DNA of 64,000 nt, taken from positions 3,783,501-3,847,500 of the forward strand of contig NZ_CP050440.1 of NCBI RefSeq assembly GCF_011769525.1, read 5' to 3'. Made by a program: the position numbers and the translations under genes. Shown one piece after another: positions 55,593 through 64,000 of the stretch. The notes under the pieces were generated by a model. That model did no database searches. It was not told the DNA's origin and saw only the letters and a list, made by a program, of their open reading frames with translations. The DNA comes from Tolypothrix sp. PCC 7910. GTDB lineage: Bacteria; Cyanobacteriota; Cyanobacteriia; Cyanobacteriales; Nostocaceae. The first letter of the stretch is position 1. Every line of letters begins with the position of its first letter.

Positions 55593-56081
55593 TTACTGTA
55601 ATATTGCTTTGGCTGTGGCGATCGCATCTATTGCACTATCAACCAAATAAACATTGTCTGGCGAAAGTTTTTTAAAGAACACTTTGCTTTCTGCATCGTC
55701 AGTCAATAAAATTACTGGCTGATTTGCTTTCACAGCCAAAGCAATTTCCGAAGCAGTTCCCGCACCCATTCCACAAGCAATAATCACATTACTGGAGAGA
55801 ACATTAATATTGTTTCGAGCGTTCCCCATGTCTGTGAAAATGGCAATATCTACCTCATCACAAATGCTATCTTGCTCATTTCTAGGTAGAATCCCTAGCG
55901 TTAAACCATTCGCAGATTTTGCACCCTTATTTGCTGCATCCATCACCCCCGCATTTCTCCCACCAGTGAGCAAAATCCATCCTTCCTGGGCAATAAGGCT
56001 ACCTAATTCATAGGCATTTTGCAAATCACTTGCGATCGCCTTCTCTCCTGGCCCCATCACTCCCACAATAATCTTTCTCAT
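55593..56081 (-). CDS. SLOG/LOG-like (TIGR00725 type) nucleotide-binding protein
   Basis: 162 aa from ATG 56081 (MRKIIVGVMGPGE). Rossmann-like with GWILLTGGRNAGVMDAANKG and IIACGMGAGTASEIALAVK, the patterns shared with LOG/lysine-decarboxylase-like proteins that bind nucleotide monophosphates. The PGGxGTxxE catalytic motif of true LOG enzymes appears as GMGAGTASE. The frame is open 21 codons upstream, but that part comes from an AGAGACGCGATTGATCGCGTCT repeat. Ligand unknown. Confidence 0.78.
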   Translation of the reverse strand: MRKIIVGVMGPGEKAIASDLQNAYELGSLIAQEGWILLTGGRNAGVMDAANKGAKSANGLTLGILPRNEQDSICDEVDIAIFTDMGNARNNINVLSSNVIIACGMGAGTASEIALAVKANQPVILLTDDAESKVFFKKLSPDNVYLVDSAIDAIATAKAILQ

Positions 56082-56220
56082 GGCGGTGTCAATTTTTGAA
56101 GAGTCAAGAGTCGCAGAGACGCGATTGATCGCGTCTGTACTCAAAAGTAAGATTTGATATCTCCTCTACTTCCCCATCCTATTACCAATTACCAATTACC
56201 CATTACCCAGTCCCCAATCC

Positions 56221-56799
56221 CTACCATTGCTCCGCCCAATATACAATTTCCGAAGCTGAACTATCAATTGCTAAGCCATAGCTACTACCATGATTCCACT
56301 TGAAGCCTGGGGTACCTCTATCTTCAGCATCTAAAACTAAGATTTCATAACTAGGTGGGAAAGATTCTTCAGATTCGTCACCTGTATAAAAAAACGTTGT
56401 TGGTACTCCGTTTTCAAGATTAATGTGTTCATTAGTATTACCACCTCTAAACTCACGTTTAGTAACTGGTTTATATTGCGAAAGTAATTTTTTTACCTCT
56501 TGTGGAGACTGTTTCATGCGTACTTGAAAAAAACTACCACCTTGTAAAACGCCTGGTGAGTAAGCAATCCGCACATCTTTTGCGTCAGATGGAATCTGAA
56601 TCGGAAAATGTTTTATTTTGTAATCTTTAGATAATAATGTATTACGTATTTCCGTGTAACGTGAAGTGTCAGTAACTACTTCAGGTTCACCAGAACTACT
56701 AAAAGCTTTTCTGAGAAAAAAACTTCCCCCAACAACACCCAGACTACCCAGGGAGAATAAAACTATCATGGCGATTTTGACAAGATATGATCGCTTCAT
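56221..56799 (-). CDS. Membrane-anchored hypothetical protein
   Basis: 192 aa. One N-terminal transmembrane helix or uncleaved signal (MKRSYLVKIAMIVLFSLGSL). The rest is soluble, with FPIQIPSDAKDVRIAYSPG and EILVLDAEDRGTPGFKWNH, probably outside the membrane. I recognise no named family. Neighbours do not hint at a role. Confidence 0.65.
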   Translation of the reverse strand: MKRSYLVKIAMIVLFSLGSLGVVGGSFFLRKAFSSSGEPEVVTDTSRYTEIRNTLLSKDYKIKHFPIQIPSDAKDVRIAYSPGVLQGGSFFQVRMKQSPQEVKKLLSQYKPVTKREFRGGNTNEHINLENGVPTTFFYTGDESEESFPPSYEILVLDAEDRGTPGFKWNHGSSYGLAIDSSASEIVYWAEQW

Positions 56800-57020
56800 G
56801 GAGTTGGATAAGGCGAAAATTTAGAGTTATATATCCAACTACTAAACTAAACTCGTACTATTTCGGATATGAACTAGAAATTTTGATAAAAACTTTGTGT
56901 ATTCGGGAAAAATACGGTTTGTTTGTAAAAGTTTGATGAAGCGAATTAGAACAAGTAGTTAAAAACCGCAGACAAGTATACTTAGAGGTTATTTATAAAG
57001 TAAAAATAAAATTATTGTAG

Positions 57021-57086
57021 GATGCGTTAGGCGCTGGTTTCCAATATGATTTGTCCCGAAAGAACTATCCTAGCGCCTAACGCATC
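57021..57086. repeat. REP-like inverted repeat
   Basis: GATGCGTTAGGCGCT (57021-57035) and AGCGCCTAACGCATC (57072-57086) are perfect 15-bp arms around 36 bp. The outer GATGCGTTA/TAACGCATC is the same as in the REPs by the transposase 7 kb away. Confidence 0.8.
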
Positions 57087-57175
57087 ATCCACGCGGTGGT
57101 GCGTTACGGCTAAATTCCATTGTATCTGTGTCCTAAATCCTTTCATAGCCATAACACAACGCCACTTGCTATAAC

Positions 57176-57290
57176 GCGGGGAACCCCTTCGGGTGAATCC
57201 TTCGGATACGCTACGCGAGCGGCAGTCCACTCGGCGGCATAGCCGCACGTGTGGCTGCACTCACCGCGCAACGCAGTGGCTCCCCTACTT
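57176..57290. repeat. Compound GC-rich palindromic repeat
   Basis: Short inverted pairs follow each other: CGGGGAACCCCTTCGGG, GAATCCTTCGGATACGC, GCTACGCGAGCGGC, GGCGGCATAGCCGC and GGCTGCACTCACCGC...GGCTCCCC. It is much richer in G and C than the flanks. The TTCGGATACGCTACGCGA piece is common in Nostoc-type dispersed repeats. Confidence 0.65.
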
Positions 57291-57541
57291 AAGATTTACT
57301 TTATAAATGGTCTCTTAGCATCTATTACTATTAACACTAATGTTTTCTGCTCAGTGTTACGTAGATCAAACTAGGCTTCAATACTAATCGGTTAAGCGTT
57401 TTGAACTCAAAATTGATTTTGGGGAAAAGGTTAAAGGTTAAGGGTTTTTTCTTTTCCTTTTTCCATTCACCTTTCACCCTTAACCGACAATTATTTAGGT
57501 AGACTTTGCGTATATAAGAAGATTTTTTAGAGTATGAAAAA

Positions 57542-58144
57542 CTATTTATTTGCTCTACTTTCTTGAATTACATGGATAATTGATGGCAGTAGAGAAACAA
57601 CAATAATTAATCCAATAATGGGTAACAAATATTTATCTACTTGTTCGGCTGGTAAAGATTTTCCTAAAAAGAATCCGAGGAAAGTAATTCCAAATGTCCA
57701 AACAAAGCCACCAACTAAGTTATAAGACATAAAGGTCTTATAATGCATAGCGCCAACACCAGCAACAATGGGAGCAAAAGTTCGCACTATTGGTACAAAA
57801 CGCGCTATAACAATAGTTTTTTTCCCATGTTTCTGATAGAATTTCTGGGTTTTAACAATATGTTTTTTATGAAATAACCAAGAATCTTCTTTGCTAAATA
57901 ACTTGCGTCCAAATCTATAGCCAGTCGTGTAGCCGATATTATCACCAAGGACGGCACAAATAAAAGCGCCAATAATCAAAATCCAAATATTGAGTAATTG
58001 CTGAGAAGCTACAAATCCAGCTGTAAACAGCAAGCTATCACCAGGCAGAAAAAAACCAATTAGCAAGCCAGACTCAGCAAAGATAATTCCCCACACGCCA
58101 AAATAGCCCAGTGATTTAATTAGCGCTGGTAAATCAAAATGCAT
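57542..58144 (-). CDS. DedA family membrane protein
   Basis: 200 aa with about five hydrophobic segments. Family marks are ESGLLIGFFLPGDSLLFTAG, GDNIGYTTGYRFGRK and RFVPIVRTFAPIVAGVGAM, with the acidic and arginine residues thought to be functional. DedA proteins are membrane proteins, some of which flip undecaprenyl phosphate or other lipids. Single gene. Confidence 0.92.
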   Translation of the reverse strand: MHFDLPALIKSLGYFGVWGIIFAESGLLIGFFLPGDSLLFTAGFVASQQLLNIWILIIGAFICAVLGDNIGYTTGYRFGRKLFSKEDSWLFHKKHIVKTQKFYQKHGKKTIVIARFVPIVRTFAPIVAGVGAMHYKTFMSYNLVGGFVWTFGITFLGFFLGKSLPAEQVDKYLLPIIGLIIVVSLLPSIIHVIQESRANK

Positions 58145-58292
58145 AGAATATTTTACCTTTAAGCATAAACATACAACATATTAACGTTCAGCAAATTTTC
58201 GGAGAGGGAAATAATATTAATTTTACGAAAATTTATTGCTTAGTATAGAAAAGATTCATGAAAAACAGTAGATTTTGGGTTAAGGGTACAAA

Positions 58293-59075
58293 ATGCAAAG
58301 ATACTGGAAAGTACTCAGACTATTTTGGAGTACTGCGATCGCAGCTGAGATGGAATATCGAGTTAACTTTATCGTTGCTACCATCACCAGTGTAGGAAAT
58401 TTAGCAGGTAGTCTGTTTGGACTGTTCTTGTTTTACCGCACTGGCTATACTTTCGCTGCTTGGTCATGGAATGCGGCTTTAGTTGTTCTCGGTGTTTTTA
58501 CGCTGTTACAAGGTTATTCTTCAACTTTTTTAGCTCCTAACCTCAATCGCATTGTCCGTCATGTACAGGAAGGTACGTTAGACTTTGTCCTACTGAAACC
58601 TATACGCAGTCAATTTTGGCTTTCTACCCACACTATTTCACCTTGGGGTATGCCAGATTTAGTCTTTGGTACAGTGATTATTGCTTACGCAGGTATGCGC
58701 CTTGGCTTGCGTCTCAACAATTATCTAGTCAGTGCATTACCTCTAGCATTAGGCTTGGTGATTTTTTACAGCCTGTGGTTTATCCTAGGAGCAACTAGCA
58801 TTTGGTTTGTCAAAATATACAACGTCACTGAAGTACTACGAGGTTTATTAGAAGCTGGGAGATATCCAATGACAGCATATCCGGCAGCTTACCGCTTTTT
58901 CTTTACCTTCGTTGTACCCGTAGCTTTTTTAACTACAGTGCCAGCAGAAGCCATGCTAGGACGAGGACAAATTACCTGGCTCATAGGTGCAATAGTATTG
59001 GCATTAGGGCTATTTTCACTATCGACTTGGTTTTGGCGCTTTGCGTTGCGTTTTTATACTAGTGCTTCGAGCTAA
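58293..59075 (+). CDS. ABC-2 type transporter permease
   Basis: 260 aa, six hydrophobic segments. EYRVNFIVATITSVGNLAG, GTLDFVLLKPIRSQFWLS and VVPVAFLTTVPAEAMLG are typical of the DUF990/ABC-2 permease group. In other genomes such genes sit with an ATPase and a second permease; here neither is adjacent, so partners must be elsewhere. Substrate unknown. Confidence 0.85.
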   Translation: MQRYWKVLRLFWSTAIAAEMEYRVNFIVATITSVGNLAGSLFGLFLFYRTGYTFAAWSWNAALVVLGVFTLLQGYSSTFLAPNLNRIVRHVQEGTLDFVLLKPIRSQFWLSTHTISPWGMPDLVFGTVIIAYAGMRLGLRLNNYLVSALPLALGLVIFYSLWFILGATSIWFVKIYNVTEVLRGLLEAGRYPMTAYPAAYRFFFTFVVPVAFLTTVPAEAMLGRGQITWLIGAIVLALGLFSLSTWFWRFALRFYTSASS

Positions 59076-59234
59076 ACACAAGCGAAGCTATATTTAATTT
59101 TGCTTGGTTTAGAGTAATTTTTGACTGCAAGACGCTTTTCCTGCACTTATATTATTACAACACTTCCGTGATGATTGTGTTTAAAACTATACGCAATTGG
59201 GCATATTAAATTGCGTATATAAGGGGGTTGGAAA

Positions 59235-61979
59235 ATGCGATCGCTCTTTGTTGTCTCAAGTTTAGTGAATCGCGCATTGGTAAGTTTGATGCTGCCATTA
59301 GGAATGATTTGTTTTGGTAAGAGCTATGCTCATGCTCAGGTGATATCTGATGGCACTACCTACACAAATATTAACTCTAGCGATAATAATTTTACAATTC
59401 TTAATGGTATAGCTAAAGGGAATAATCTATTTCATAGCTTCAGTAATTTTTCTGTTCCTACTGGTAGTACAGCAACCTTTGATTTAGTCAACACACCAAA
59501 TATTACAAACATATTTAGTCGGGTGACAGGTGGAAATGTCTCCCAGATTGACGGGTTGATTAGCACAATCAATCACAATAACTCAGTCAGTTTATTTTTG
59601 CTGAATCCAGCAGGAATTGTATTTGGGCCGAATGCCAGCTTAAATATTGGTGGTGCGTTTGTGGGGACAACGGCGAGTAGTATCAAATTTGCTGATGGGG
59701 CGGAATTTAGTGCGCTAAACTCCGCGACACCGCCATTATTAACGATGAGTGTGCCTGTGGGCTTGCAACTAGCAGCGAATGCTGGGAAGATTCGCACTCA
59801 AGGTAACTCACCAGCCAACGTCCTGTATGGTTCCCCACAAATATTCAAGGCGGAAACTGTAGCGTTAATAGGTAGTGATATTGATATTAATCAGACCTAT
59901 TTGGCTAATCCTAATGGCAGAGTTGAATTATGGGCATTGCGGAATGCAGAAGTAGGTTTAAATAATCAAGGCGGCTTACAACTAATTAGCCCTGCTGCGG
60001 CTGAATGGGGAAATATTTTGCTCAGACAGTCCTCATATATCCAGACTAACGGCATGAATGGCGGCGCAATCAACATTCGAGGGCGGGGTTTGACACTTCA
60101 GGACGGTTCACAAATCAGTTCCAGCACTGGCACTTTAGGAAAAGGGCAAGGGATAAACATTAAAACTACAGAATTTGTAGATTTGTTAGGCGCATCTGCT
60201 GCAGACCAATATTCTACCCCCGGTTTACACACTAGCGTCATGGGGAATCAAGGTAGAGCCGGAGATATTACAGTCGAAACACAGCGTTTACGTTTAGCAA
60301 ATGGAGCTTGGCTTGAGTCTACTCTGAGTTCTCCCTTCGACTTTATATCCTTTAGCCCCATCCCCAGTAATGACTCGAGAACCGGAGATATTAATATTAA
60401 AGCTGCAGATGTGGAAGTGACTGGTTACAATCGATTTCCATTTTCATTTCTAGGTTCTGGTTTAGGTCTATACTTTGCTAGCGCTATTACTACTTTAATT
60501 AGCGGTGGTCACTCGAATGAAAATGGCAAGGTAACTATTGATGCTCAAAGGGTGAGTCTACTTGATGGTGGTTTTATTAGTGCAGATGTGATCGGCTTTT
60601 ATATCCCTGGTTTTTCTGAGTCTCCCACCATCGGTAAGTCCGGAGACATTGTAATTCGAGCCTCCGAGAAACTAGAAATTTCGGGAGTGGGCGTGGATGG
60701 TTCAAACAGTGCTGTGATTAGTTCAATTCAACCTTTTACAGTAGGGCAAGCTGGCAATATTTTAATTAATACTGGCCACTTAACGCTGTCAAAGGGTGGC
60801 TCTGTGGCTAATGATGTCACAGGAAATGGTCAAGCGGGAAATATAGAGATTCATGCTCAGGATGTAAAAGTTAGCGACCCAGTAATCAATACTTTTAACC
60901 AAGGGGTAAGTGGTATTACTGTGGGATTGGGTAAGGATGCTGTTGGTCGAGGTGGGACAATTAACCTGACAGCAAATAACTTGCGTGTGTTTAACGGTGG
61001 ACAGATAACCTCCTCCAGCTTGGGTCAGGGATCTGCTGGTAGTGTTAACCTCAACGTGAAAAATATTGAAGTACAAGGAACTTCTCAAAGCCTAATTAAT
61101 GGTGGCTACCTGCCCAGTGCGATCGCTGCATCCTCCGCTAATAGCTTGGCTGCGGGGTCTATAAATATCAAATCAGATAGTGTGCGTGTTCAAAATAATG
61201 CAGTAATTACTGTAAGTAATACAGGTAATGGCGATGCAGGCAACCTCAATATTACAGCTAAGAATCTTTTCTTAGACAATAGCGCCAGCCTACGTTCTGA
61301 GGTGAATGGAGGTGGTCAGGGTAATATCGACCTCAATGTCAATGATGTGCTGCTCTTACGGCACGGCAGTAAAATTATTACCAACGCTTTGGGTGCTTCT
61401 ACAGGGGGCAACATCAACATTAATGTGGGGTCGATGGTGGCTGTACCCAGCGAAAACAGTGATATTTCAGCGAATGCTGTCTTAGGAAGTGGTGGCAATA
61501 TCCAAATTACCACTCAAGGTATCTTCGGGTTAGAGTTTCAAAACCAACCCACACTCAATAGTGACATCACTGCCAGTTCACAATTTGGGTTGAGTGGTAA
61601 TGTACAAGTTAATACCATTGGTGTTGACCCGAATTCTGGTTTACTCGAACTACCAGAGAATGTCACCGATTCATCGCAGCAAATTGCTTCAGGTTGTGCA
61701 GCAAATACTGGTAGCACATTTATAGCTACAGGTCGGGGTGGAATACCTCAAAATCCGATGCAGGAAGTTGAGAGCGATCGCACTTGGTCTGATACTCGTG
61801 ATCTCTCTGCATATCGGAAAAATAGTGGAGTTACAGCACAAATACCCCAATTGCCCAAAACTCTTATGCAAGCTACTGCTTGGCATCGTCGCGCTGATGG
61901 CAAAATTGAGTTAGTCGCAGCGCCATCTCCCGCAAATATCCAGCCGCAGTTAACTTGTGCTGCACTTCCTCAAATTTAA
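59235..61979 (+). CDS. Two-partner-secretion exoprotein (filamentous hemagglutinin N-terminal domain)
   Basis: Large secreted adhesin-like protein, 914 aa. A signal peptide runs to about residue 34 (YAHAQ). The TPS domain covers about 35-180, with ILNGIAKGNNLFHSFSNFSV and LFLLNPAGIVFGPNASLNIG. The rest is a right-handed beta helix of many short repeats (GNINI, GGNIQITTQG, GDITVETQRLRL). The end has CAANTGSTFIATGRGGIPQN, usual for cyanobacterial members. The TpsB (FhaC-like) transporter is not next to it. The ATG overlaps a HIP1 octamer. Confidence 0.9.
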   Translation: MRSLFVVSSLVNRALVSLMLPLGMICFGKSYAHAQVISDGTTYTNINSSDNNFTILNGIAKGNNLFHSFSNFSVPTGSTATFDLVNTPNITNIFSRVTGGNVSQIDGLISTINHNNSVSLFLLNPAGIVFGPNASLNIGGAFVGTTASSIKFADGAEFSALNSATPPLLTMSVPVGLQLAANAGKIRTQGNSPANVLYGSPQIFKAETVALIGSDIDINQTYLANPNGRVELWALRNAEVGLNNQGGLQLISPAAAEWGNILLRQSSYIQTNGMNGGAINIRGRGLTLQDGSQISSSTGTLGKGQGINIKTTEFVDLLGASAADQYSTPGLHTSVMGNQGRAGDITVETQRLRLANGAWLESTLSSPFDFISFSPIPSNDSRTGDINIKAADVEVTGYNRFPFSFLGSGLGLYFASAITTLISGGHSNENGKVTIDAQRVSLLDGGFISADVIGFYIPGFSESPTIGKSGDIVIRASEKLEISGVGVDGSNSAVISSIQPFTVGQAGNILINTGHLTLSKGGSVANDVTGNGQAGNIEIHAQDVKVSDPVINTFNQGVSGITVGLGKDAVGRGGTINLTANNLRVFNGGQITSSSLGQGSAGSVNLNVKNIEVQGTSQSLINGGYLPSAIAASSANSLAAGSINIKSDSVRVQNNAVITVSNTGNGDAGNLNITAKNLFLDNSASLRSEVNGGGQGNIDLNVNDVLLLRHGSKIITNALGASTGGNININVGSMVAVPSENSDISANAVLGSGGNIQITTQGIFGLEFQNQPTLNSDITASSQFGLSGNVQVNTIGVDPNSGLLELPENVTDSSQQIASGCAANTGSTFIATGRGGIPQNPMQEVESDRTWSDTRDLSAYRKNSGVTAQIPQLPKTLMQATAWHRRADGKIELVAAPSPANIQPQLTCAALPQI

Positions 61980-62114
61980 TTTGCACTGAATCAATTAAAT
62001 TACTCAATAGTCGATATCAATTTAAAAAAGAAAAAGGGAAAAGGTTTTAATTTACTCTTTCCCCTTTGCTGTCTCTACACTCTTAAATTGATGAGGTTTC
62101 CCCTTGGCATTTAA

Positions 62115-62666
62115 CTAAGGGTATCTTTTACTACCTGCCCCTACGACTCCGATTTTGTGGCGATAGGAAAGTTCTGCACCAAACCACCCAGAAAGGCTAG
62201 TTAAAGTTCCTACAACCAGCGAGATTAACAATCCCCAAGGTAGGATGCGTGACTCTATATCACCAAGACGAATTAGGAAATTAACAAGAGTTAAAACGAG
62301 GACGGAAACATTTAGTATCAAATGTGCCCAACCAGCCTGACGTTTGCGGACTCGCTCTATTTTCATAAAGTCGCTGAGGCCAATGAGTGCAGCTAAGACA
62401 CCTCCTGCTAATCCCAGTCCGATTAACCAGAAGGAAGCCCTAGCCCAGAAGAAATCTTTGGTTAACCAGTAACCGAAATCGCTTCCCAAAGCTGCTGCTA
62501 AAAACGCTATAGGAAAGATGACACTTAGAGGGTGTAGGGGATGACCTGCGATCGCAACTGTACTGGGTACACCGGTATCATTATATTCGCGATCGTCACT
62601 TTCAATAATTGGTGGCAGATTAGGAAATGGTGTCGAGGTTGTTTGTGTATTCTCTGTAGTTTCCAT
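62115..62666 (-). CDS. DUF2231 membrane protein
   Basis: 183 aa. A polar N-terminal 40 residues, then AIAGHPLHPLSVIFPIAFLA (DUF2231 signature with GHPLHP) and four transmembrane segments. The His pair could bind metal or haem, which is unproven. It is 12 bp downstream of the DUF2993 gene on the same strand, so they form an operon. Confidence 0.85.
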   Translation of the reverse strand: METTENTQTTSTPFPNLPPIIESDDREYNDTGVPSTVAIAGHPLHPLSVIFPIAFLAAALGSDFGYWLTKDFFWARASFWLIGLGLAGGVLAALIGLSDFMKIERVRKRQAGWAHLILNVSVLVLTLVNFLIRLGDIESRILPWGLLISLVVGTLTSLSGWFGAELSYRHKIGVVGAGSKRYP

Positions 62667-62678
62667 TATTTTAGTACC

Positions 62679-63422
62679 TTAATTTGAAGATGGAATTTGC
62701 TCAACATAAGCTTGAGCTTGGAGTATAAGTTTTCCTGGTTCTACCTTTAAACTGTTAACTTGCAAGGTCATTCCCTCCAAGTCAAAGTTGCTCAAGTTCA
62801 AAAGTTCGCTGGTTTGATTTACCAGAGCTTTTGTGAGTTCTGGCGAGATTTCTTCACCTTGTCCATACTCGACATTTTCTAAAGAAACAGTTTTTCCGTT
62901 AGCACTAACACGGGGTACTGCTTCAAAAGCAACTTTCTGTATTTCGCCAGTTTCTACTAACAGAATATTTGCATTGACTGTCACTTTCCCGTCGCCTGGT
63001 AGATGAAACTCTACATTTTGTGGGTTAATGGTTCTCGCTTCTCCATTGACATTTATTTTCTGACTTTGAAGCTGAGAACGTACATAATCTGAGTTAAAAG
63101 CGCGGTTAATATCTGCTTCATTTAAAACAACTCGCGCAGTTCCTACAGTAGGTTTTGTGAGTTCAATTTTGCCAAAAGCAACGCTCAAAGGATTGATAGC
63201 AACGCTTTGGATTTGCATATCCATTTCCTCAACTCGGAGGTCTTTTTGCATCACCATCCCTTCTCCTTCAATGGAGACTGAATCTATCTGTCCTTGAACT
63301 AATTTGAGCGGATCGGTTTTAATATCGACATCTAAATTTTCTACTTCATCTAACTGGCTAGATAAACCGACTTCTGCCGCTTTATTCAGCGCTTGCTCTC
63401 CTAGCCCAGGACTTTCAGCCAT
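62679..63422 (-). CDS. DUF2993 (LmeA-like) protein
   Basis: 247 aa. Matches the DUF2993 family: ENLDVDIKTDPLKLVQGQID, SVAFGKIELTKPTVGTARVV, NEADINRAFNSDYV. Mycobacterial LmeA of this family binds phospholipids, which may or may not hold here. No signal peptide, so a cytosolic or thylakoid-surface location is possible. First gene of the unit with DUF2231. Confidence 0.85.
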   Translation of the reverse strand: MAESPGLGEQALNKAAEVGLSSQLDEVENLDVDIKTDPLKLVQGQIDSVSIEGEGMVMQKDLRVEEMDMQIQSVAINPLSVAFGKIELTKPTVGTARVVLNEADINRAFNSDYVRSQLQSQKINVNGEARTINPQNVEFHLPGDGKVTVNANILLVETGEIQKVAFEAVPRVSANGKTVSLENVEYGQGEEISPELTKALVNQTSELLNLSNFDLEGMTLQVNSLKVEPGKLILQAQAYVEQIPSSN

Positions 63423-63846
63423 GATAATTTAATCTCCGAATTTGACCAGAAAAATGAATTGTAAAGCCTAAAAAATGATAAAACTTTGTATTTCTTACGC
63501 CTGTAAGCTAAGTAAATAAATATCTATTTTCAGGATTTATAAACTATTTATAGACGTAGAGCGTAATTTTATACATCATTTTTCGGACTTTATCCTTCAT
63601 CCTTCAATTGACTACCTTTGAGTCAATCTAGAAAATTGGCGCAGAAAAATTATCTATCTGACGGTGGAGTAAATATTGAATATGTCTATATCTAAAAGTA
63701 GAAGTATTTATTTATGAGTAAAAATTTTTATTTTTCTACCCGAAGTTCTTAAAGTAATCACTCAAAAGAAAGAGGGAAGGATTCTCAGCAGTATGCAAAC
63801 TTGATATTAGTGACAAATACGAATTCTTTCTGAGGAGAACTGAATA
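63423..63846. other. Intergenic region, no gene
   Basis: AT-rich. A divergent promoter region for the DUF2993 gene and the partial gene at 63847. Only GAGGAGA at 63831-63837, before the next ATG, stands out. Confidence 0.45.
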
Positions 63847-64000
63847 ATGGTAGCTAGTTTAGATGATACTAAACGTAATGCAATTGCCGTTAAATTGGCA
63901 GATATGAAAGCTCTGCAAGAGTTGGTTCTACAAAATGAACAACAACTTTTACAGCAAGGTCTTGATTCTGAAATTTCTGACCGCATTCGGGATTTCATCA
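63847..64000 (+). CDS. Unidentified protein, 3' end outside window
   Basis: The first 51 residues of a gene cut by the window end. It starts MVASLDDTKRNAIAVKLADM with GAGGAGA at good spacing. The visible part is amphipathic helix, rich in Leu, Gln and Asp, with no signal peptide. It recalls helical-bundle (ferritin-like or hemerythrin-like) stress proteins of Nostoc, but too little is seen to name it. Confidence 0.6.
   Translation, partial: MVASLDDTKRNAIAVKLADMKALQELVLQNEQQLLQQGLDSEISDRIRDFI

Larger units (their letters stand above)
56800..57541. other. Repeat-rich intergenic region
   Basis: No credible gene; the 77-codon minus frame at 57027-57260 is made of repeat sequence. 56800-57010 is AT-rich. 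57021-57086 and 57178-57290 hold the palindromic elements listed separately. 57420-57485 has a GGTTAAAGGTTAAGGG / ACCTTTCACCCTTAACC inverted pair that may form a hairpin. Confidence 0.5.

Noticed and set aside
57027-57260. 77-codon minus-strand ORF
   Set aside because: It is built from palindromic repeat sequence.

Overview
The window reads as chromosomal DNA of a filamentous, probably heterocyst-forming cyanobacterium (Nostocales: Nostoc/Anabaena/Calothrix type). The evidence is photosystem II genes (psbD-psbC, psb27) and ycf4, very frequent HIP1 octamers (GCGATCGC), tandem heptamer repeats (STRR type), a DevH-like Crp regulator with an NtcA-type box, tandem coiled-coil filament proteins, and a CYP110-like P450. 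The genus is inferred from gene content; no rRNA is present.

1-6.7 kb: two tandem membrane-anchored PstS-like binding proteins (the first cut by the window edge), a Crp/Fnr regulator, an ArgRS-like protein that has lost its catalytic core, a small RNA that I read as Yfr2 family, a Cof-type HAD phosphatase and a PEP-CTERM protein. 7-20.3 kb: housekeeping and photosynthesis genes: polA converging on psbDC with a shared terminator, ycf4, a cyclophilin lipoprotein, a second ketoacyl-ACP synthase, a DUF928 protein, a CsaB-like pyruvyl transferase, the DUF2499/DUF3593 pair and hisA. 20.5-23.4 kb: two very small basic ORFs, each followed by the same kind of hairpin, then two paralogous coiled-coil proteins (ZicK/ZacK candidates). 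23.8-26.7 kb: a phosphate-sensing operon, sphR-sphS-phoU. 27.6-30 kb: a second Crp-like regulator upstream of an SLH-domain porin.

30-48.7 kb: mixed metabolism and envelope genes: a GT2-GtrA protein, an AT-rich GT39-like membrane glycosyltransferase, cofH, psb27, a GHL10 protein, an internally shortened alpha/beta-hydrolase, a DciA-like protein, tRNA-Ala(CGC), a methyltransferase/HAD pair, rtcB between two copies of a palindromic repeat, a CheB-type methylesterase, a BASS transporter, an aldo/keto reductase and an aldehyde dehydrogenase.

48.7-57.3 kb is the accessory, repeat-rich part. It holds a 42-bp tandem array, a frameshifted REP-associated transposase bounded by perfect 34-bp inverted repeats with further REP copies nearby, speY (homospermidine), an ndhK with no ndhC/ndhJ followed directly by a GNAT gene, an 11-copy heptamer array, and a small VOC / COQ4-like / P450 cluster. 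57.5-64 kb holds a DedA protein, an ABC-2 permease, a large two-partner-secretion exoprotein, DUF2231 and DUF2993 genes, and the start of an unidentified gene cut by the window end.

No CRISPR array, prophage or obvious defence island was seen. The best candidates for follow-up are the Yfr2-like sRNA, the core-less ArgRS relative, the REP/transposase unit, the orphan ndhK-GNAT pair, the VOC/COQ4/P450 cluster and the twin small ORFs.
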